Program-made: the position numbers and the translations under genes
The notes under the pieces: generated by a model
The model's database searches: none
What the model was told of the DNA's origin: nothing
What the model saw: only the letters and a program-made list of their open reading frames with translations
Shown: piece by piece, positions 50,342 through 58,981 of the stretch
How positions within the stretch are numbered: position 1 is the stretch's first letter
Layout of the letters: each line of letters begins with the position of its first letter
Source of the DNA: Acidaminococcus sp.
GTDB lineage: Bacteria; Bacillota; Negativicutes; Acidaminococcales; Acidaminococcaceae
DNA: 64,000 nt
Reading direction: 5' to 3'
Assembly: GCA_019416065.1 (NCBI GenBank)
Contig: DXYB01000004.1
Coordinates: 12,958 to 76,957, forward strand

Positions 50342-50513
50342 CCTTTTTGTTCATGAGGTCTGCATAGTGCTGAGCCACGTCCTCCGAATCGAACTGGGCC
50401 GTCACCAGATAGGCGGACCCACTCCGGCTGATTTCTGCTCGGAGGACGTTCTCGATTCCGTTGGAAACGATGTAGTAATCTTCCCGTTTGATGGGCTTCC
50501 AGATTCTTTTCAT
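50313..50513 (-). CDS. Small hypothetical early protein
   Basis: The 66-residue product begins MKRIWKPIKREDYYIVSNGI and is a compact alpha/beta protein. Start at 50513 has AAAGGGA-like bases upstream. It follows the Cro-like gene directly. Function unknown. Confidence 0.5.
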   Translation of the reverse strand: MKRIWKPIKREDYYIVSNGIENVLRAEISRSGSAYLVTAQFDSEDVAQHYADLMNKKDEEENERAS

Positions 50514-50527
50514 TAGGACCATCCCTT

Positions 50528-50776
50528 TCACGCACTCTTTAAAAATTTCCCGTTCCGTAATAAACGAATAAACTCGTTTTTTTGACCAAAAAAAATATTA
50601 TCAGGAGAAATTTTGTAGACCCTAGGAATTGCTTGGATGAAGCTGTACGGTGCATCAGAACTATCATCTTCCAACTTCGCAAGGGTCTGATAATGTATGC
50701 CGAACAGCGGTGCAGCTTCTTTCTGCGTATATCCGGCATTAATTCTTGCCGCTTCAAGTGTGATTTTAGCATCCAT
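50528..50776 (-). CDS. Cro-like XRE repressor
   Basis: The 82-residue protein has an HTH at residues 5-55 (LEAARINAGYTQKEAAPLFG, then IHYQTLAKLEDDSS). It is the first gene of the early operon, opposite the lysogenic repressor, and GGAGGTGAT precedes the ATG. It is expected to bind the same three operators and shut off the repressor promoter once the lytic programme starts. Confidence 0.75.
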   Translation of the reverse strand: MDAKITLEAARINAGYTQKEAAPLFGIHYQTLAKLEDDSSDAPYSFIQAIPRVYKISPDNIFFGQKNEFIRLLRNGKFLKSA

Positions 50777-50800
50777 GTTTCATCACCTCCACATGGCTTA

Positions 50801-50829
50801 ATCATAAACGAGTTTATTCGTTTTGTCAA
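50801..50829 (-). promoter_or_regulatory. Early (Cro-side) promoter
   Basis: On the minus strand TTGACA (50829-50824) and TATGAT (50806-50801) are separated by 17 bases. Operator 1 fills the spacer, so a bound repressor would block RNA polymerase directly. Confidence 0.8.
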
Positions 50830-50894
50830 TATAAATAACGAATTTTTTCGTTTGGCCAACTCGAAAAAACTTGTTTTAAACGTTTTTATTCGTT
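50807..50894. promoter_or_regulatory. Three lysogeny-control operators
   Basis: The near-palindrome AACGA-N6-TCGTT occurs at 50807-50822 and 50837-50852. A third copy, AACGT-N6-TCGTT, is at 50879-50894. Centres are 30 and 42 bp apart. Operator 1 is within the early promoter spacer and operator 3 within the repressor promoter spacer. Confidence 0.75.
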
Positions 50895-50899
50895 ATAAT
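50871..50899 (+). promoter_or_regulatory. Repressor promoter
   Basis: TTGTTT (50871-50876) and TATAAT (50894-50899) are 17 bases apart on the plus strand. The start codon of the repressor is 33 bases downstream, with AAGGAG before it. Operator 3 overlaps the spacer. Confidence 0.8.
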
Positions 50900-50932
50900 A
50901 TATCCAACAAAAACATGAAGGAGTGAGAATAT

Positions 50933-51388
50933 ATGCCGCGTAACAAGTTGTCTAAGTTTGAAATTTCATTACGTGAACAGATTTCCAAGAATCTAAAAAA
51001 CCTGTCTGCCGGCTTAACACAGAATGAACTATCAGAAAAGACGGGCATCCCCACTTCTACCTTGTCGGGATACTTTGCTATGCGGTCAACACCAAATGCC
51101 GGGAACGTACAGAAAATAGCAGATGCACTTCATGTAAAGAAGTCCGATATTGACCCGCGGTTTTCTCCGGAATTTATAAATGAGGATCAGCAGCTCAGCC
51201 CGCAGGATGAAAGGGGAATTGAATCGGACCTGGAAGATATGATGAACTCCGTATCTTCTGCTGCTTATGAAGAAGGGGCGGATATTGAAGATATTGAAGC
51301 CTTCACCGCTACCCTTAAAGCGGCTATGATTCAGGCCAAGAAGATTGCTAAAAAGAAATACACTCCCAAAAAGTATCGAAAGGAGTAA
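50933..51388 (+). CDS. Lysogenic repressor (XRE family)
   Basis: The 151-residue protein has an N-terminal HTH (residues 23-66: LSAGLTQNELSEKTGIPTST, then LSGYFAMRSTPNAGNVQKIA). An acidic linker and a basic helical C-terminus (KKIAKKKYTPKKYRKE) follow. It lacks the Ser-Lys autoprotease domain of LexA-like repressors. The next gene encodes an ImmA-type peptidase, which in ICEBs1 and related phages cleaves the repressor to induce the element. It should bind the three operators upstream. Confidence 0.8.
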   Translation: MPRNKLSKFEISLREQISKNLKNLSAGLTQNELSEKTGIPTSTLSGYFAMRSTPNAGNVQKIADALHVKKSDIDPRFSPEFINEDQQLSPQDERGIESDLEDMMNSVSSAAYEEGADIEDIEAFTATLKAAMIQAKKIAKKKYTPKKYRKE

Positions 51389-51393
51389 GTGCT

Positions 51394-51825
51394 ATGGACG
51401 TTCGAAAGAAAGTTCAGCAGCTGATCAGCAAATACAACACGGATAATCCGTTCAAGCTGGCTGAGTTATTGGGGATCCACATTATTTACGGGAACCTGGG
51501 AGGCTGGTTAGGAAACTATCTGAAATACAAGCGGTCAAAATTTATTATCATAGACAATGAACGGACCCCGGAAAGCATGTTGCTGTTTGTGTGCGCTCAC
51601 GAATTGGGTCATGCTCTCTGCACTCCCACGGCCAACACCCAATGGTTAAAGACCTATACCATGAGCGTAAACGCTGATAAAGTCGAGCATACTGCCAATA
51701 AATTTGCTGTCAGTTTATTATTAAACGAAAGGTATTTGTCAGAATATCCTGATACCTCTTTGTATGACCTGGCCGCGAATAGAGGCGTGCCGGAGCAATT
51801 TATTGCCTTGTTAAAGGAGATGTGA
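51394..51825 (+). CDS. ImmA/IrrE-type metallopeptidase
   Basis: The 143-residue protein contains the zinc motif HELGH (in VCAHELGHALCTPT) and the downstream helix with EHTANKFAVSLLLNE that supplies the third ligand. It is expected to cut the repressor encoded 5 bases upstream when DNA damage occurs, as ImmA does to ImmR. It is a single-domain form. Confidence 0.85.
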   Translation: MDVRKKVQQLISKYNTDNPFKLAELLGIHIIYGNLGGWLGNYLKYKRSKFIIIDNERTPESMLLFVCAHELGHALCTPTANTQWLKTYTMSVNADKVEHTANKFAVSLLLNERYLSEYPDTSLYDLAANRGVPEQFIALLKEM

Positions 51826-51826
51826 C

Positions 51827-52156
51827 ATGATTTTCAAGTTGTTTTTAATGATCGCTTATTTCGTTATCTGCCAAATCCTGATTGCTAAAAGCAAGAGTAT
51901 TTCTTTCATCCTGGCGCTCGCATTCCCTATTGTAGCCTGGTTCTCTCCCATTATTCCCCGCTGGTATGTTTTCATCCTGGCATTTTCTACAGTGTCAAGC
52001 GCGTTTGGGTATCCTGGCCGGATCCCAGTATATAATCAGCCCCTCTATATGAGGAAATACGGGTGGCTTCTCTCCGTTTTTGAAAACGGTCTGCTGCTCA
52101 TCGGTCTTGTCTGGATGCTCTATTCTGCCGTGACTAGTGTCAAGGGATTGTTTTAA
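51827..52156 (+). CDS. Small membrane protein
   Basis: The 109-residue product has three or four hydrophobic segments (residues 2-20, 28-45, 48-62 and 82-105). It lies in the plus-strand lysogeny operon between ImmA and the recombinase, one base after the ImmA stop. It is made in the lysogen and could serve in superinfection exclusion, but no motif shows this. Confidence 0.65.
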   Translation: MIFKLFLMIAYFVICQILIAKSKSISFILALAFPIVAWFSPIIPRWYVFILAFSTVSSAFGYPGRIPVYNQPLYMRKYGWLLSVFENGLLLIGLVWMLYSAVTSVKGLF

Positions 52157-52168
52157 GGGGTGGAAGCC

Positions 52169-53686
52169 ATGTCTCAGAAGTGTGTCATATACGCCCGTTA
52201 TTCGTCCGACAGGCAGCGGGAGGAATCCATTGAAGGGCAGATAAGGGTCTGCGAAGAATTCGCCTCCAGAAACGATTTAGAGGTTATACAGACCTATACG
52301 GACCGTGCACTTACTGCCAGGACGGACCGGAGACCGGCGTTTCAACAAATGATTGCCGACTGCAAGAAACGGCAGTTCAGTTATATCCTGGTGTACAAGC
52401 TGAACCGGTTCAGCCGGAACCGCTACGACAGCGCCGTGTACAAGCATAAGATTGCCCAGTACGGTGTCAAAGTGCTGTCAGCTATGGAAAGAATCACGGA
52501 TGATCCGTCCGGTATCCTCCTGGAATCTCTGATAGAAGGGATTGCAGAATACTATAGTGCTGAGCTGGCGGAAAACGTGCACCGGGGAATGACGGAAAAT
52601 GCCCTGGAAGGAAAGGCAAATGGCCGGGCCCCGCTAGGGTACAAGAAAGGGCCGGACGGGAAACTGGTCATTGATGAACGGAGTGCGAAGGCCGTCCGTT
52701 TCATCTTTCAAAGCGTGCTGGAAGGCCGGACGTTGAAAAAGATAGCCGGGGAACTTAACGCCATGGGATATAAAAATTCCTTTGGAAGGCCGTTCGTATC
52801 CAGCAATTTCGGGAACCTGCTCAAAAATAAAAAGTATATCGGCATCTACCATTGGGGAGATGAAGATGTAGAAGGTGTGGTCCCTCCGATTATTGACAAG
52901 GGTGTATTCGAGAAGGTCCAGGAAATCATGGAAAGCCGGAAGCACAAAAGCACCCGGAAACGCGTAGACGCTTACCTTTTGACCGGCAGATTGACCTGTG
53001 GGCTGTGCGGGGCCCCTTATGTCGGGAAAAGTGGTACCAGCCACACCGGGGAGCCATACGCCTATTACTGCTGTTCCAATAGAATCCATAGAAAAGGCTG
53101 CAAGGGAAAGAACTACCGACAGGACAAACTGGAAGAATGGATAGCCATGGAAACATTGAAAGCACTCAACCGGCCGGAGACCATACGACAGCTGTCAGAA
53201 CAAATTATCAAGCTCCAGAAAGAGGCGGCATCCGAACCGGATCCAGTCATAGACAATCTGGAAGCAGAGCTAAAAGACTACACAAAGCGCATGAACAATT
53301 CCATCAAAGCGATAGAGGCCGGGGTGGTATCGGAAACGATTGCGAAAAACATAAGCACTTATGAATACAAAATAAAAGCCCTGGAGAAAGAACTCTCCAG
53401 GGCAAAATTGAAGCATCAGCCATTCACACTATCACAGGATCATATTGAATTTTTCCTCACGTCTCTCCTGGCCGGTGATCCAGCTGACAGAACATACCGC
53501 ATCCAGCTGATTGATACCTTGATAGCCGGAGCTGTGATATACGACGACAGGATAGAAGTGTACTACAAATACAAAGAAGAACTTCCTTCGCTCCTCAATC
53601 CGCTGAGGATTAAGGAAGAAGGAAGTTCGCATGGGAAAAATTTGGTGGGCCCACTTGGGTTCGAACCAAGGACCAACCGGTTATGA
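52169..53686 (+). CDS. Large serine recombinase (phage integrase), ends in tRNA
   Basis: From the ATG at 52169 the 505-residue protein has a resolvase domain (YARYSSDRQ with catalytic Ser12, DRRPAFQQMIADCKKRQFSY, LNRFSRNRYD). A recombinase domain follows (about 155-265, GRAPLGYKK), then a zinc ribbon (CGLCGAPYVGKSG, CCSNRIHRKGC) and a coiled coil (350-430). It inserts or removes the prophage. The last residues, VGPLGFEPRTNRL, are encoded by the 3' half of the tRNA gene, so integration supplied the present stop. AAGGGGTGG suits the ATG. Confidence 0.85.
   Translation: MSQKCVIYARYSSDRQREESIEGQIRVCEEFASRNDLEVIQTYTDRALTARTDRRPAFQQMIADCKKRQFSYILVYKLNRFSRNRYDSAVYKHKIAQYGVKVLSAMERITDDPSGILLESLIEGIAEYYSAELAENVHRGMTENALEGKANGRAPLGYKKGPDGKLVIDERSAKAVRFIFQSVLEGRTLKKIAGELNAMGYKNSFGRPFVSSNFGNLLKNKKYIGIYHWGDEDVEGVVPPIIDKGVFEKVQEIMESRKHKSTRKRVDAYLLTGRLTCGLCGAPYVGKSGTSHTGEPYAYYCCSNRIHRKGCKGKNYRQDKLEEWIAMETLKALNRPETIRQLSEQIIKLQKEAASEPDPVIDNLEAELKDYTKRMNNSIKAIEAGVVSETIAKNISTYEYKIKALEKELSRAKLKHQPFTLSQDHIEFFLTSLLAGDPADRTYRIQLIDTLIAGAVIYDDRIEVYYKYKEELPSLLNPLRIKEEGSSHGKNLVGPLGFEPRTNRL
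53579..53628. repeat. Inverted repeat at the recombinase 3' end
   Basis: GAACTTCCTTC (53579-53589) and GAAGGAAGTTC (53618-53628) form an 11-bp inverted repeat, with CCTCA/TGAGG nested inside. It ends 15 bases before the tRNA, so it may be an arm of the attachment site or a terminator lacking a good T-tract. Confidence 0.5.
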
Positions 53687-53690
53687 GCCG
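53629..53690. other. Probable attachment site (attR side) at the tRNA 3' end
   Basis: Phage sequence joins the 3' half of the tRNA(CAT) gene here: the recombinase frame runs into it. The exact core cannot be fixed because the other prophage end is outside the window. An identical tRNA-end segment should occur to the left beyond position 1. Confidence 0.5.
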
Positions 53691-53717
53691 GGGGCTCTAC
53701 CGCTGAGCTATAGGCCC
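53643..53717 (-). tRNA. tRNA with CAT anticodon (Met or Ile2)
   Basis: The 75-base gene folds as a full cloverleaf: acceptor GGGCCTA/TGGGCCC, D-arm GCTCAGCGGTAGAGC, anticodon loop CTCATAA and T-loop TTCGAAC. CCA is encoded. CAT reads Met, or Ile if position 34 becomes lysidine; I cannot separate the two here. It has its own promoter right after rpoD and is the prophage insertion site. Confidence 0.9.
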
Positions 53718-53727
53718 AATGTAGTAA

Positions 53728-53757
53728 ATTATAGTACAAATACCGTTATACTGTCAA
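53728..53757 (-). promoter_or_regulatory. Promoter of tRNA(CAT)
   Basis: TTGACA (53757-53752) and TATAAT (53733-53728) on the minus strand with an 18-base spacer. The first box lies directly after the rpoD stop codon at 53758, and the tRNA starts 11 bases after the -10. Confidence 0.85.
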
Positions 53758-55518
53758 TTACTCCAGAAATTCTTTTAAAGGTTTGCTGCGTTTGGGGCTC
53801 CGCAGCTTACGCAATGCTTTGGCTTCAATCTGCCGAATCCGTTCCCTGGTCACCCCAAAATACTGCCCTACTTCTTCCAGTGTCCGGGTCCGCCCGTCCA
53901 TCAGGCCAAACCGCAATTCCAGTACCCTGCGCTCACGGGTACTTAAATGTTCCTGCAGGACTTTCCCCAGCTGTTCCTGAAGCAGGGTGTAGCTAGCTGC
54001 ATCGGCTGGCGAAGGGGCTTCCTGATCTTCGATAAAGTCGCCCAAGTGGGAATCTTCTTCTTCCCCGATAGGCGTTTCCAGAGAAACAGGTTCCTGGGCA
54101 ATCTTTTGGATTTCCCGCACCCGTTCCACAGGAACATCCATTTCTTTAGCGATTTCTTCCGGGGTAGGTTCTCGTCCCAGCTCCTGCAAGAGCTGCCGGG
54201 ATACCCGCACCAGTTTATTAATGGTTTCCACCATATGCACTGGGATGCGGATGGTACGAGCCTGGTCTGCAATGGCACGGGTAATGGCTTGGCGGATCCA
54301 CCAGGTCGCATAGGTACTGAATTTGAAGCCTTTGCTATAATCAAATTTTTCCACGGCTTTGATAAGCCCCAGGTTGCCTTCCTGAATGAGATCCAAAAAC
54401 AGCATGCCCCGTCCCACATACCGTTTGGCAATGCTGACAACCAACCGAAGATTGGCTTCGGACAAGGATTTTTTCGCATTATCTCCGCAGGTTTCCAACC
54501 GGTGCAGCAGACGGTTAAATTGCTTTTCTATCTCTTCAATCCGCTGTTGCAACGCTTCATCTGCTTTTTGGTGGGTCGCTTTTTCCTTCACCACGCTTAG
54601 CAGTTCCTGTAGCGTGGCCAGATGGTTAATATCCACTTCTTCCACAGGCTGCACAGTCTCATCTTTTGGGGCTGGGGAAATTTTAAGGTGATTTTCCTGA
54701 ACCAGCCGGTGCAGCCGTTTTTTTTCGTCCATGGTCATGGCTTTAATCAGTTGCTGGTACTGCGCAAATTCTATGGTGTTGGAATCTCCCAGCATTTCCT
54801 GCGCCCGCCGGTAGGTAATGGGAACACTACGATCATCAGCCCAGTGGCTTTCTTCTGCCAGCATAGTATCGGCCTGATCCAACAATTTGACCATGGATAG
54901 TCGTTTATTGATAGGCGCAGGAGCGCTCTCAGGCTTTTCACCTTTTAAAATAGCTTTTGCCTGATTGCCTTTATCCGCCCGCTTGGCTAATTTAATTTCA
55001 TCGTCCCCGGTCAAAAGAGGCACCCGCCCGATTTCCTTTAGGTACATGCGTACCGGATCATCTACAATGACCCCTTCCGGGACGGATAGATTATTCAGTT
55101 CCGGTTCCTCAACCTTCAGGTCTTCCTCATCAATGGTTTCCGGCTCTTCATCTTCAGAACCATCATCAATGACCTCAATATTTTTTTCTGCCAGTTTCGA
55201 ATAAATGGCATCCATTTCATCCACGGAGACCGTATCCACATTTTGCAACCGATCTTGAATTTCCTTATAAGTGAGAACGCCTTTATTCTTTTTGGCCAGC
55301 GCTTCAAATTCGGCCAGATATTCCGCCGCAGTCTTTGGCTTGTCTTTGTCTTGTATATCCTGGGTTTCCGTTGTTTTTCCCGCCTTCCCCGCAGTCTTAG
55401 CCGCTTTCTTCTTTTTTGGAACCGCCTTTACTTTTTCTAGTACAGCCGGATTGACAGGCTCTTGCATAATGGTTTCATCCAGCTTGGGTTCCGCGTTGTT
55501 TTGTTTTTTTTCTGCCAT
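53758..55518 (-). CDS. rpoD: Primary RNA polymerase sigma factor
   Basis: The 586-residue sigma-70 factor has an Ala/Lys-rich N-terminus and region 1.1 (LAKKNKGVLTYKEIQDRLQN). Region 1.2 is DPVRMYLKEIGRVPLLTGDD. Region 2 contains ANLRLVVSIAKRYVGRGMLF, SKGFKFSTYATWWIRQAITR and RTIRIPVHM. Region 4 holds LRFGLMDGRTRTLEEVGQYF and the HTH GVTRERIRQIEAKALRKLR. It directs RNA polymerase to -35/-10 promoters. The start is Met at 55518 with AAAGGAGG upstream. It follows dnaG, as in many Firmicutes. Confidence 0.95.
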   Translation of the reverse strand: MAEKKQNNAEPKLDETIMQEPVNPAVLEKVKAVPKKKKAAKTAGKAGKTTETQDIQDKDKPKTAAEYLAEFEALAKKNKGVLTYKEIQDRLQNVDTVSVDEMDAIYSKLAEKNIEVIDDGSEDEEPETIDEEDLKVEEPELNNLSVPEGVIVDDPVRMYLKEIGRVPLLTGDDEIKLAKRADKGNQAKAILKGEKPESAPAPINKRLSMVKLLDQADTMLAEESHWADDRSVPITYRRAQEMLGDSNTIEFAQYQQLIKAMTMDEKKRLHRLVQENHLKISPAPKDETVQPVEEVDINHLATLQELLSVVKEKATHQKADEALQQRIEEIEKQFNRLLHRLETCGDNAKKSLSEANLRLVVSIAKRYVGRGMLFLDLIQEGNLGLIKAVEKFDYSKGFKFSTYATWWIRQAITRAIADQARTIRIPVHMVETINKLVRVSRQLLQELGREPTPEEIAKEMDVPVERVREIQKIAQEPVSLETPIGEEEDSHLGDFIEDQEAPSPADAASYTLLQEQLGKVLQEHLSTRERRVLELRFGLMDGRTRTLEEVGQYFGVTRERIRQIEAKALRKLRSPKRSKPLKEFLE

Positions 55519-55566
55519 GGGGCGTCCCCTCCTTTCCAGCAAATAAGGGGCATAGCCCCTGCCCCG

Positions 55567-57378
55567 TCATCCGCCTTGTGTGGATAATTTTCCTATCTCC
55601 ATTTTTATTCGATGGCATTCTGCTAATTCCTGCAAAAATTTTTCATTTCCTTCTTTTTCATATTGGCCCGCCAGTTGACTATGCCGCTCATATTCCTTTT
55701 CCAGCGCCCCGATCTCCATCCGCCTCAGGCAATCTGCCAGAATCACCGGTAGCGAAGAGCGCTGCACCGTAAGATGCAGAATTTGCACCAGTTCCTCTTG
55801 CGCCGATTCGTTCAAAACAGCGAACAAATCCCGGGGATCCTGATACCGCCCTTCTTTTAGCAGTAAAAGCAATTGCTGAAAAATCTCCTGCCGTTCTTTC
55901 ACCGTAAAAGAATCCACATGAGCGATTCCTTCCTGCCCTGGCTGGGGCGGAATTCCTTCCAAAAATGCCCTGAGTACCAGACGTTCTGCCTGCTCCGTGG
56001 GACTCATCGGCCGCATTTTTTTCTGCAGCAGCCATTCCGGATTGAAGGTGCTCTTTCTCTCTCCCCTGAGCAGTTTGCGATATTCGCTCTGGATCATTCC
56101 TTCGTCAATGGAAAGCCGCCGGGCAAGATCCCGTATCCGTTCTCCCACTTCCACATCGCTGGTACAATCTTTAAAAAATGGTAAGACTTTTGCTACTACG
56201 GCTACTTTTCCGGAAAGGCTATCCGTATCTTCCCCAGCAAGCACCGTGTCCACTTCGTAATCAATGCCCGTCTTGGCGTTTTTCACCAAGTTTTCAAAGG
56301 CTTCCCGGCCTTCCTTACGTACAAATTCATCCGGATCCTTGCCATCTGTCACATGCATAACACGGCATTGCAAACCTGCCTTAAGGGCAATAGGGATCGC
56401 CCGCATCGCTGCATTTTTCCCCGCATTGTCGCTGTCAAAGCAAAAAATCACTTCCGGTGCCAGCCTCTTTAATAGCGTTGCCTGGTATTCGGTGAACGCG
56501 GTTCCCATGGAGGCCACAGTCCAAGTAATTCCGGCGGCATGAAGGCTGATGGCATCCATATGCCCTTCCACCACCAGGGCTTGTCCCCGTTTACGAATTT
56601 CATTCATAGCCCGATCCAGGCCAAAGAGCAATTTTCCTTTGTGAAACCAGGGGGTTTCCCCGGTATTCATGTATTTGGCCGGAGAATCCTCCGCATGGAG
56701 AATTCGTCCCGTAAAGCCTACTACACGCCCCCGGAGATCTTTAATCGGAATCATAATTCTTGCCCGAAATTTATCATAGACGCCACTACCAGAATTTCTC
56801 CGGTTCACAAGCCCGGCTTTCACTAAAGTTTCCTCCGTTACGCCCCGTTTGACTAGAGTGGTATGGAGAGTAGTAAAATCCGGTGGAGCCATGCCCAGGG
56901 TAAAGGATTCAATAATATCAGCTCCAATACCTCGCCCTGCTAGATACGTACGTCCCTGTTTTCCATATTGGGTACGAGTCAGGCAGGCATGAAAAAAACG
57001 GTCTGCCAGCGCATTGGCTTCGTATACTTCCTTGGTCTCTTTTTCCCAAGCCAGTTCTTTGGCAGACTTTTCCCGCTCGGGTATGGGAATCCCATATTTT
57101 TCCGCCAGCGTCTTCAGCGCCTCAAAAAACTCCACATGATCCCGACGCATCACATAGGAAAACACGTCCCCTCCTGCGCCGCAGCCGAAACAATGAAACA
57201 ATCCCTTCACTGGATCCACGGTAAAAGAAGGGGTTTTCTCCCCATGAAAAGGGCAACACCCCCAATACCGGTTGCCTCGTTTTTTCAAATCCACAGTCTC
57301 CGCTACAATGCTTACAATGTCCGCGGCCTGCCGAACCTGCTCTTTGAAATTTACATATTCTTCTTTGCGGTCATCCAT
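55567..57378 (-). CDS. dnaG: DNA primase
   Basis: The 603-residue enzyme makes RNA primers for replication. It has the CHC2 zinc finger (CCPFHGEKTPSFTVDP, then CFGCGAGGD), the catalytic core with FTGRILHAEDSPAKYMNT and the Toprim motifs LVVEGHMDA and FCFDSDNAGKNAA. A C-terminal helicase-binding helical region (from about residue 430) follows. The chosen Met at 57378 has AGAGGG 8 bases upstream. The 48 bases to rpoD hold only a short GGGGC hairpin and the rpoD ribosome binding site. Confidence 0.95.
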   Translation of the reverse strand: MDDRKEEYVNFKEQVRQAADIVSIVAETVDLKKRGNRYWGCCPFHGEKTPSFTVDPVKGLFHCFGCGAGGDVFSYVMRRDHVEFFEALKTLAEKYGIPIPEREKSAKELAWEKETKEVYEANALADRFFHACLTRTQYGKQGRTYLAGRGIGADIIESFTLGMAPPDFTTLHTTLVKRGVTEETLVKAGLVNRRNSGSGVYDKFRARIMIPIKDLRGRVVGFTGRILHAEDSPAKYMNTGETPWFHKGKLLFGLDRAMNEIRKRGQALVVEGHMDAISLHAAGITWTVASMGTAFTEYQATLLKRLAPEVIFCFDSDNAGKNAAMRAIPIALKAGLQCRVMHVTDGKDPDEFVRKEGREAFENLVKNAKTGIDYEVDTVLAGEDTDSLSGKVAVVAKVLPFFKDCTSDVEVGERIRDLARRLSIDEGMIQSEYRKLLRGERKSTFNPEWLLQKKMRPMSPTEQAERLVLRAFLEGIPPQPGQEGIAHVDSFTVKERQEIFQQLLLLLKEGRYQDPRDLFAVLNESAQEELVQILHLTVQRSSLPVILADCLRRMEIGALEKEYERHSQLAGQYEKEGNEKFLQELAECHRIKMEIGKLSTQGG

Positions 57379-57414
57379 GGATCTTCCCTCTCTTGCTACG
57401 ATATTGCTACTATT

Positions 57415-57456
57415 CGACAAAAGAGAGAGAATTCCTGCTATCGCAGAAATTCTCTC
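57415..57456 (-). terminator. Intrinsic terminator after ppsR
   Basis: GAGAGAATT...CTGC (57425-57438) pairs with GCAG...AATTCTCTC (57443-57456) with one mismatch and a 4-base loop. TTTTGTC follows on the minus strand. It separates the ppsR and dnaG transcripts. Confidence 0.8.
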
Positions 57457-57471
57457 CTTGGAAAGGTACGT

Positions 57472-58278
57472 TTAATATTCGTAATCAAAGCGTTTGCGCA
57501 GATATTCCAGAATCAGGCTGGCCGTTTCTTCAATGGCCCGCTCGGATACATTAATGATCATGCAGTGAAGCCGCTGCATCACAGACCGGGCATATTCCAG
57601 TTCTTCCTGGATCCGGCGGATATCTGCATAATTGGCACCATCTGTAAGTCCCATGGCTTTCAGCCTAGCAATACGAATCTCGTTCAGCTTATGGGGGTCA
57701 ATAAGCAAGCCAATAATTCGGCTGCTGGGCACCTTAAACAACTCCTCTGGAGGCGGAATCTCCGGAACAAGCGGCACATTCGCCACTTTTAGCTGCTTAT
57801 TGGCCAGGTACATAGATAGCGGCGTCTTGCTGGTACGGGATACGCCGATAATCACCAGATCCGCTTTTGTAAGGCCCCAGGGATTTTTGCCATCGTCGTA
57901 TTTAATGGCAAATTCCACGGCGGCCACCCGTTTGAAATATTCGTGGTCCAGGGCATGAATCAAGCCCGGCTGGTTTTTCGGCAATAGGCCGGATGTTTTT
58001 TCAATGGCTTTTAAGACTGGACCCAGGATATCCACCACTTCCACGTCCAGTTCCATCGCCTTAGAGGCCACTGCTTCCCGCATTTTCGGAGAAACAATTG
58101 TATAACACACGACAGCATTCTGTTCCTTGGCTTCGTCCAGAATTTTTTCTACCTGTTCCACGTTCTTTACATACGGGACCCGGATGATTTCAAATTTTTC
58201 TTCTGTAAACTGACTAGTCGTTGCCTTCAACACGGATTCCGAGGTTTCCCCGATGGAATCAGAAATCGCATAAATCAC
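57472..58278 (-). CDS. ppsR: PEP synthase/PPDK regulatory protein (DUF299)
   Basis: The 268-residue protein is a bifunctional kinase/pyrophosphorylase that switches PEP synthase or pyruvate phosphate dikinase on and off by phosphorylating a Thr beside the catalytic His. Family features are the start ISDSIGETSESV, the P-loop-like GVSRTSKTPLSMY, PLVPEIPPPEELF and GLLIDPHKLNEIR. The likely start is GTG at 58278, 7 bases after the upstream stop and without a good ribosome binding site of its own, so it probably depends on coupling with the ccpN-like gene. Its target is encoded two genes upstream. Confidence 0.9.
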   Translation of the reverse strand: MIYAISDSIGETSESVLKATTSQFTEEKFEIIRVPYVKNVEQVEKILDEAKEQNAVVCYTIVSPKMREAVASKAMELDVEVVDILGPVLKAIEKTSGLLPKNQPGLIHALDHEYFKRVAAVEFAIKYDDGKNPWGLTKADLVIIGVSRTSKTPLSMYLANKQLKVANVPLVPEIPPPEELFKVPSSRIIGLLIDPHKLNEIRIARLKAMGLTDGANYADIRRIQEELEYARSVMQRLHCMIINVSERAIEETASLILEYLRKRFDYEY

Positions 58279-58285
58279 CGATGCA

Positions 58286-58942
58286 TTAGCTATGATAAAT
58301 CCCTCCCTTTCCTTCTGCCAATTCCGCCAAAAGGCGGGTCATACTGGTTTTGGTGACGCGCCCTACTACTTTTAGCTTTTTGGGCTGTTTTTCCAAGACA
58401 GTGACGACAGGCAGGCAGTCAATCTCGTCATCAATAAGACGCCGGGCTGCCGTTGCAGCCGGTTCTTCCGGCGATATGGTCACAATTTTGCTAAGTGGTG
58501 TCATAACCATCACTACCGGTAGGGCATGCAAGTCAGCGCCGGGGTTCATGGCGGCTTTCAGCAGGTCCTTCCGGGAAATTACCCCTTGTAAAAGCCCCTC
58601 TGCGCCTTCTACCACAAATAGTGTCCCCACATCTTCCAAAAACATGGTTACAGCAGCATCATAGGCATTTTTATCTCCACTGACCACGATGGGTACGGAT
58701 TTAATGTCCTCCACCGTAATGGACGATAGCTCTTCCTGGAGCATTCCCAGGGTATTTTTGCCCGTGTAATAGTATCCTACCCGGGGCCGGGCATCCAGAA
58801 CGCCGCTCATAGTCAATATCGCAAGATCCGAACGGAGTGCGGCCCGGGTCAGCCCCAATGCGTCGGCAATCTGCTGGCCCGTAGTAAGCCCGGTCTGCCG
58901 GACGATCTCCGCAATTTTTTGTTGTCTTGCACTCAGAGGCAT
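58286..58942 (-). CDS. ccpN: CcpN-like HTH/CBS regulator of gluconeogenesis
   Basis: The 218-residue protein has an N-terminal HTH (residues 5-60: LTTGQQIADALGLTRAALRS) and two CBS domains (about 82-140 and 145-210: PIVVSGDKNAYDAAVTMFLE, LLQGVISRKDLLKAAM). This is the layout of Bacillus CcpN (YqzB), which represses gluconeogenic genes and senses nucleotides. It forms an operon with ppsR, as in Bacillus. GAAAGGAG precedes the ATG. Confidence 0.85.
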   Translation of the reverse strand: MPLSARQQKIAEIVRQTGLTTGQQIADALGLTRAALRSDLAILTMSGVLDARPRVGYYYTGKNTLGMLQEELSSITVEDIKSVPIVVSGDKNAYDAAVTMFLEDVGTLFVVEGAEGLLQGVISRKDLLKAAMNPGADLHALPVVMVMTPLSKIVTISPEEPAATAARRLIDDEIDCLPVVTVLEKQPKKLKVVGRVTKTSMTRLLAELAEGKGGIYHS

Positions 58943-58981
58943 AAGCCTTTCTCCTTTCGGGCGCCGTTACTTACCAGCTCC

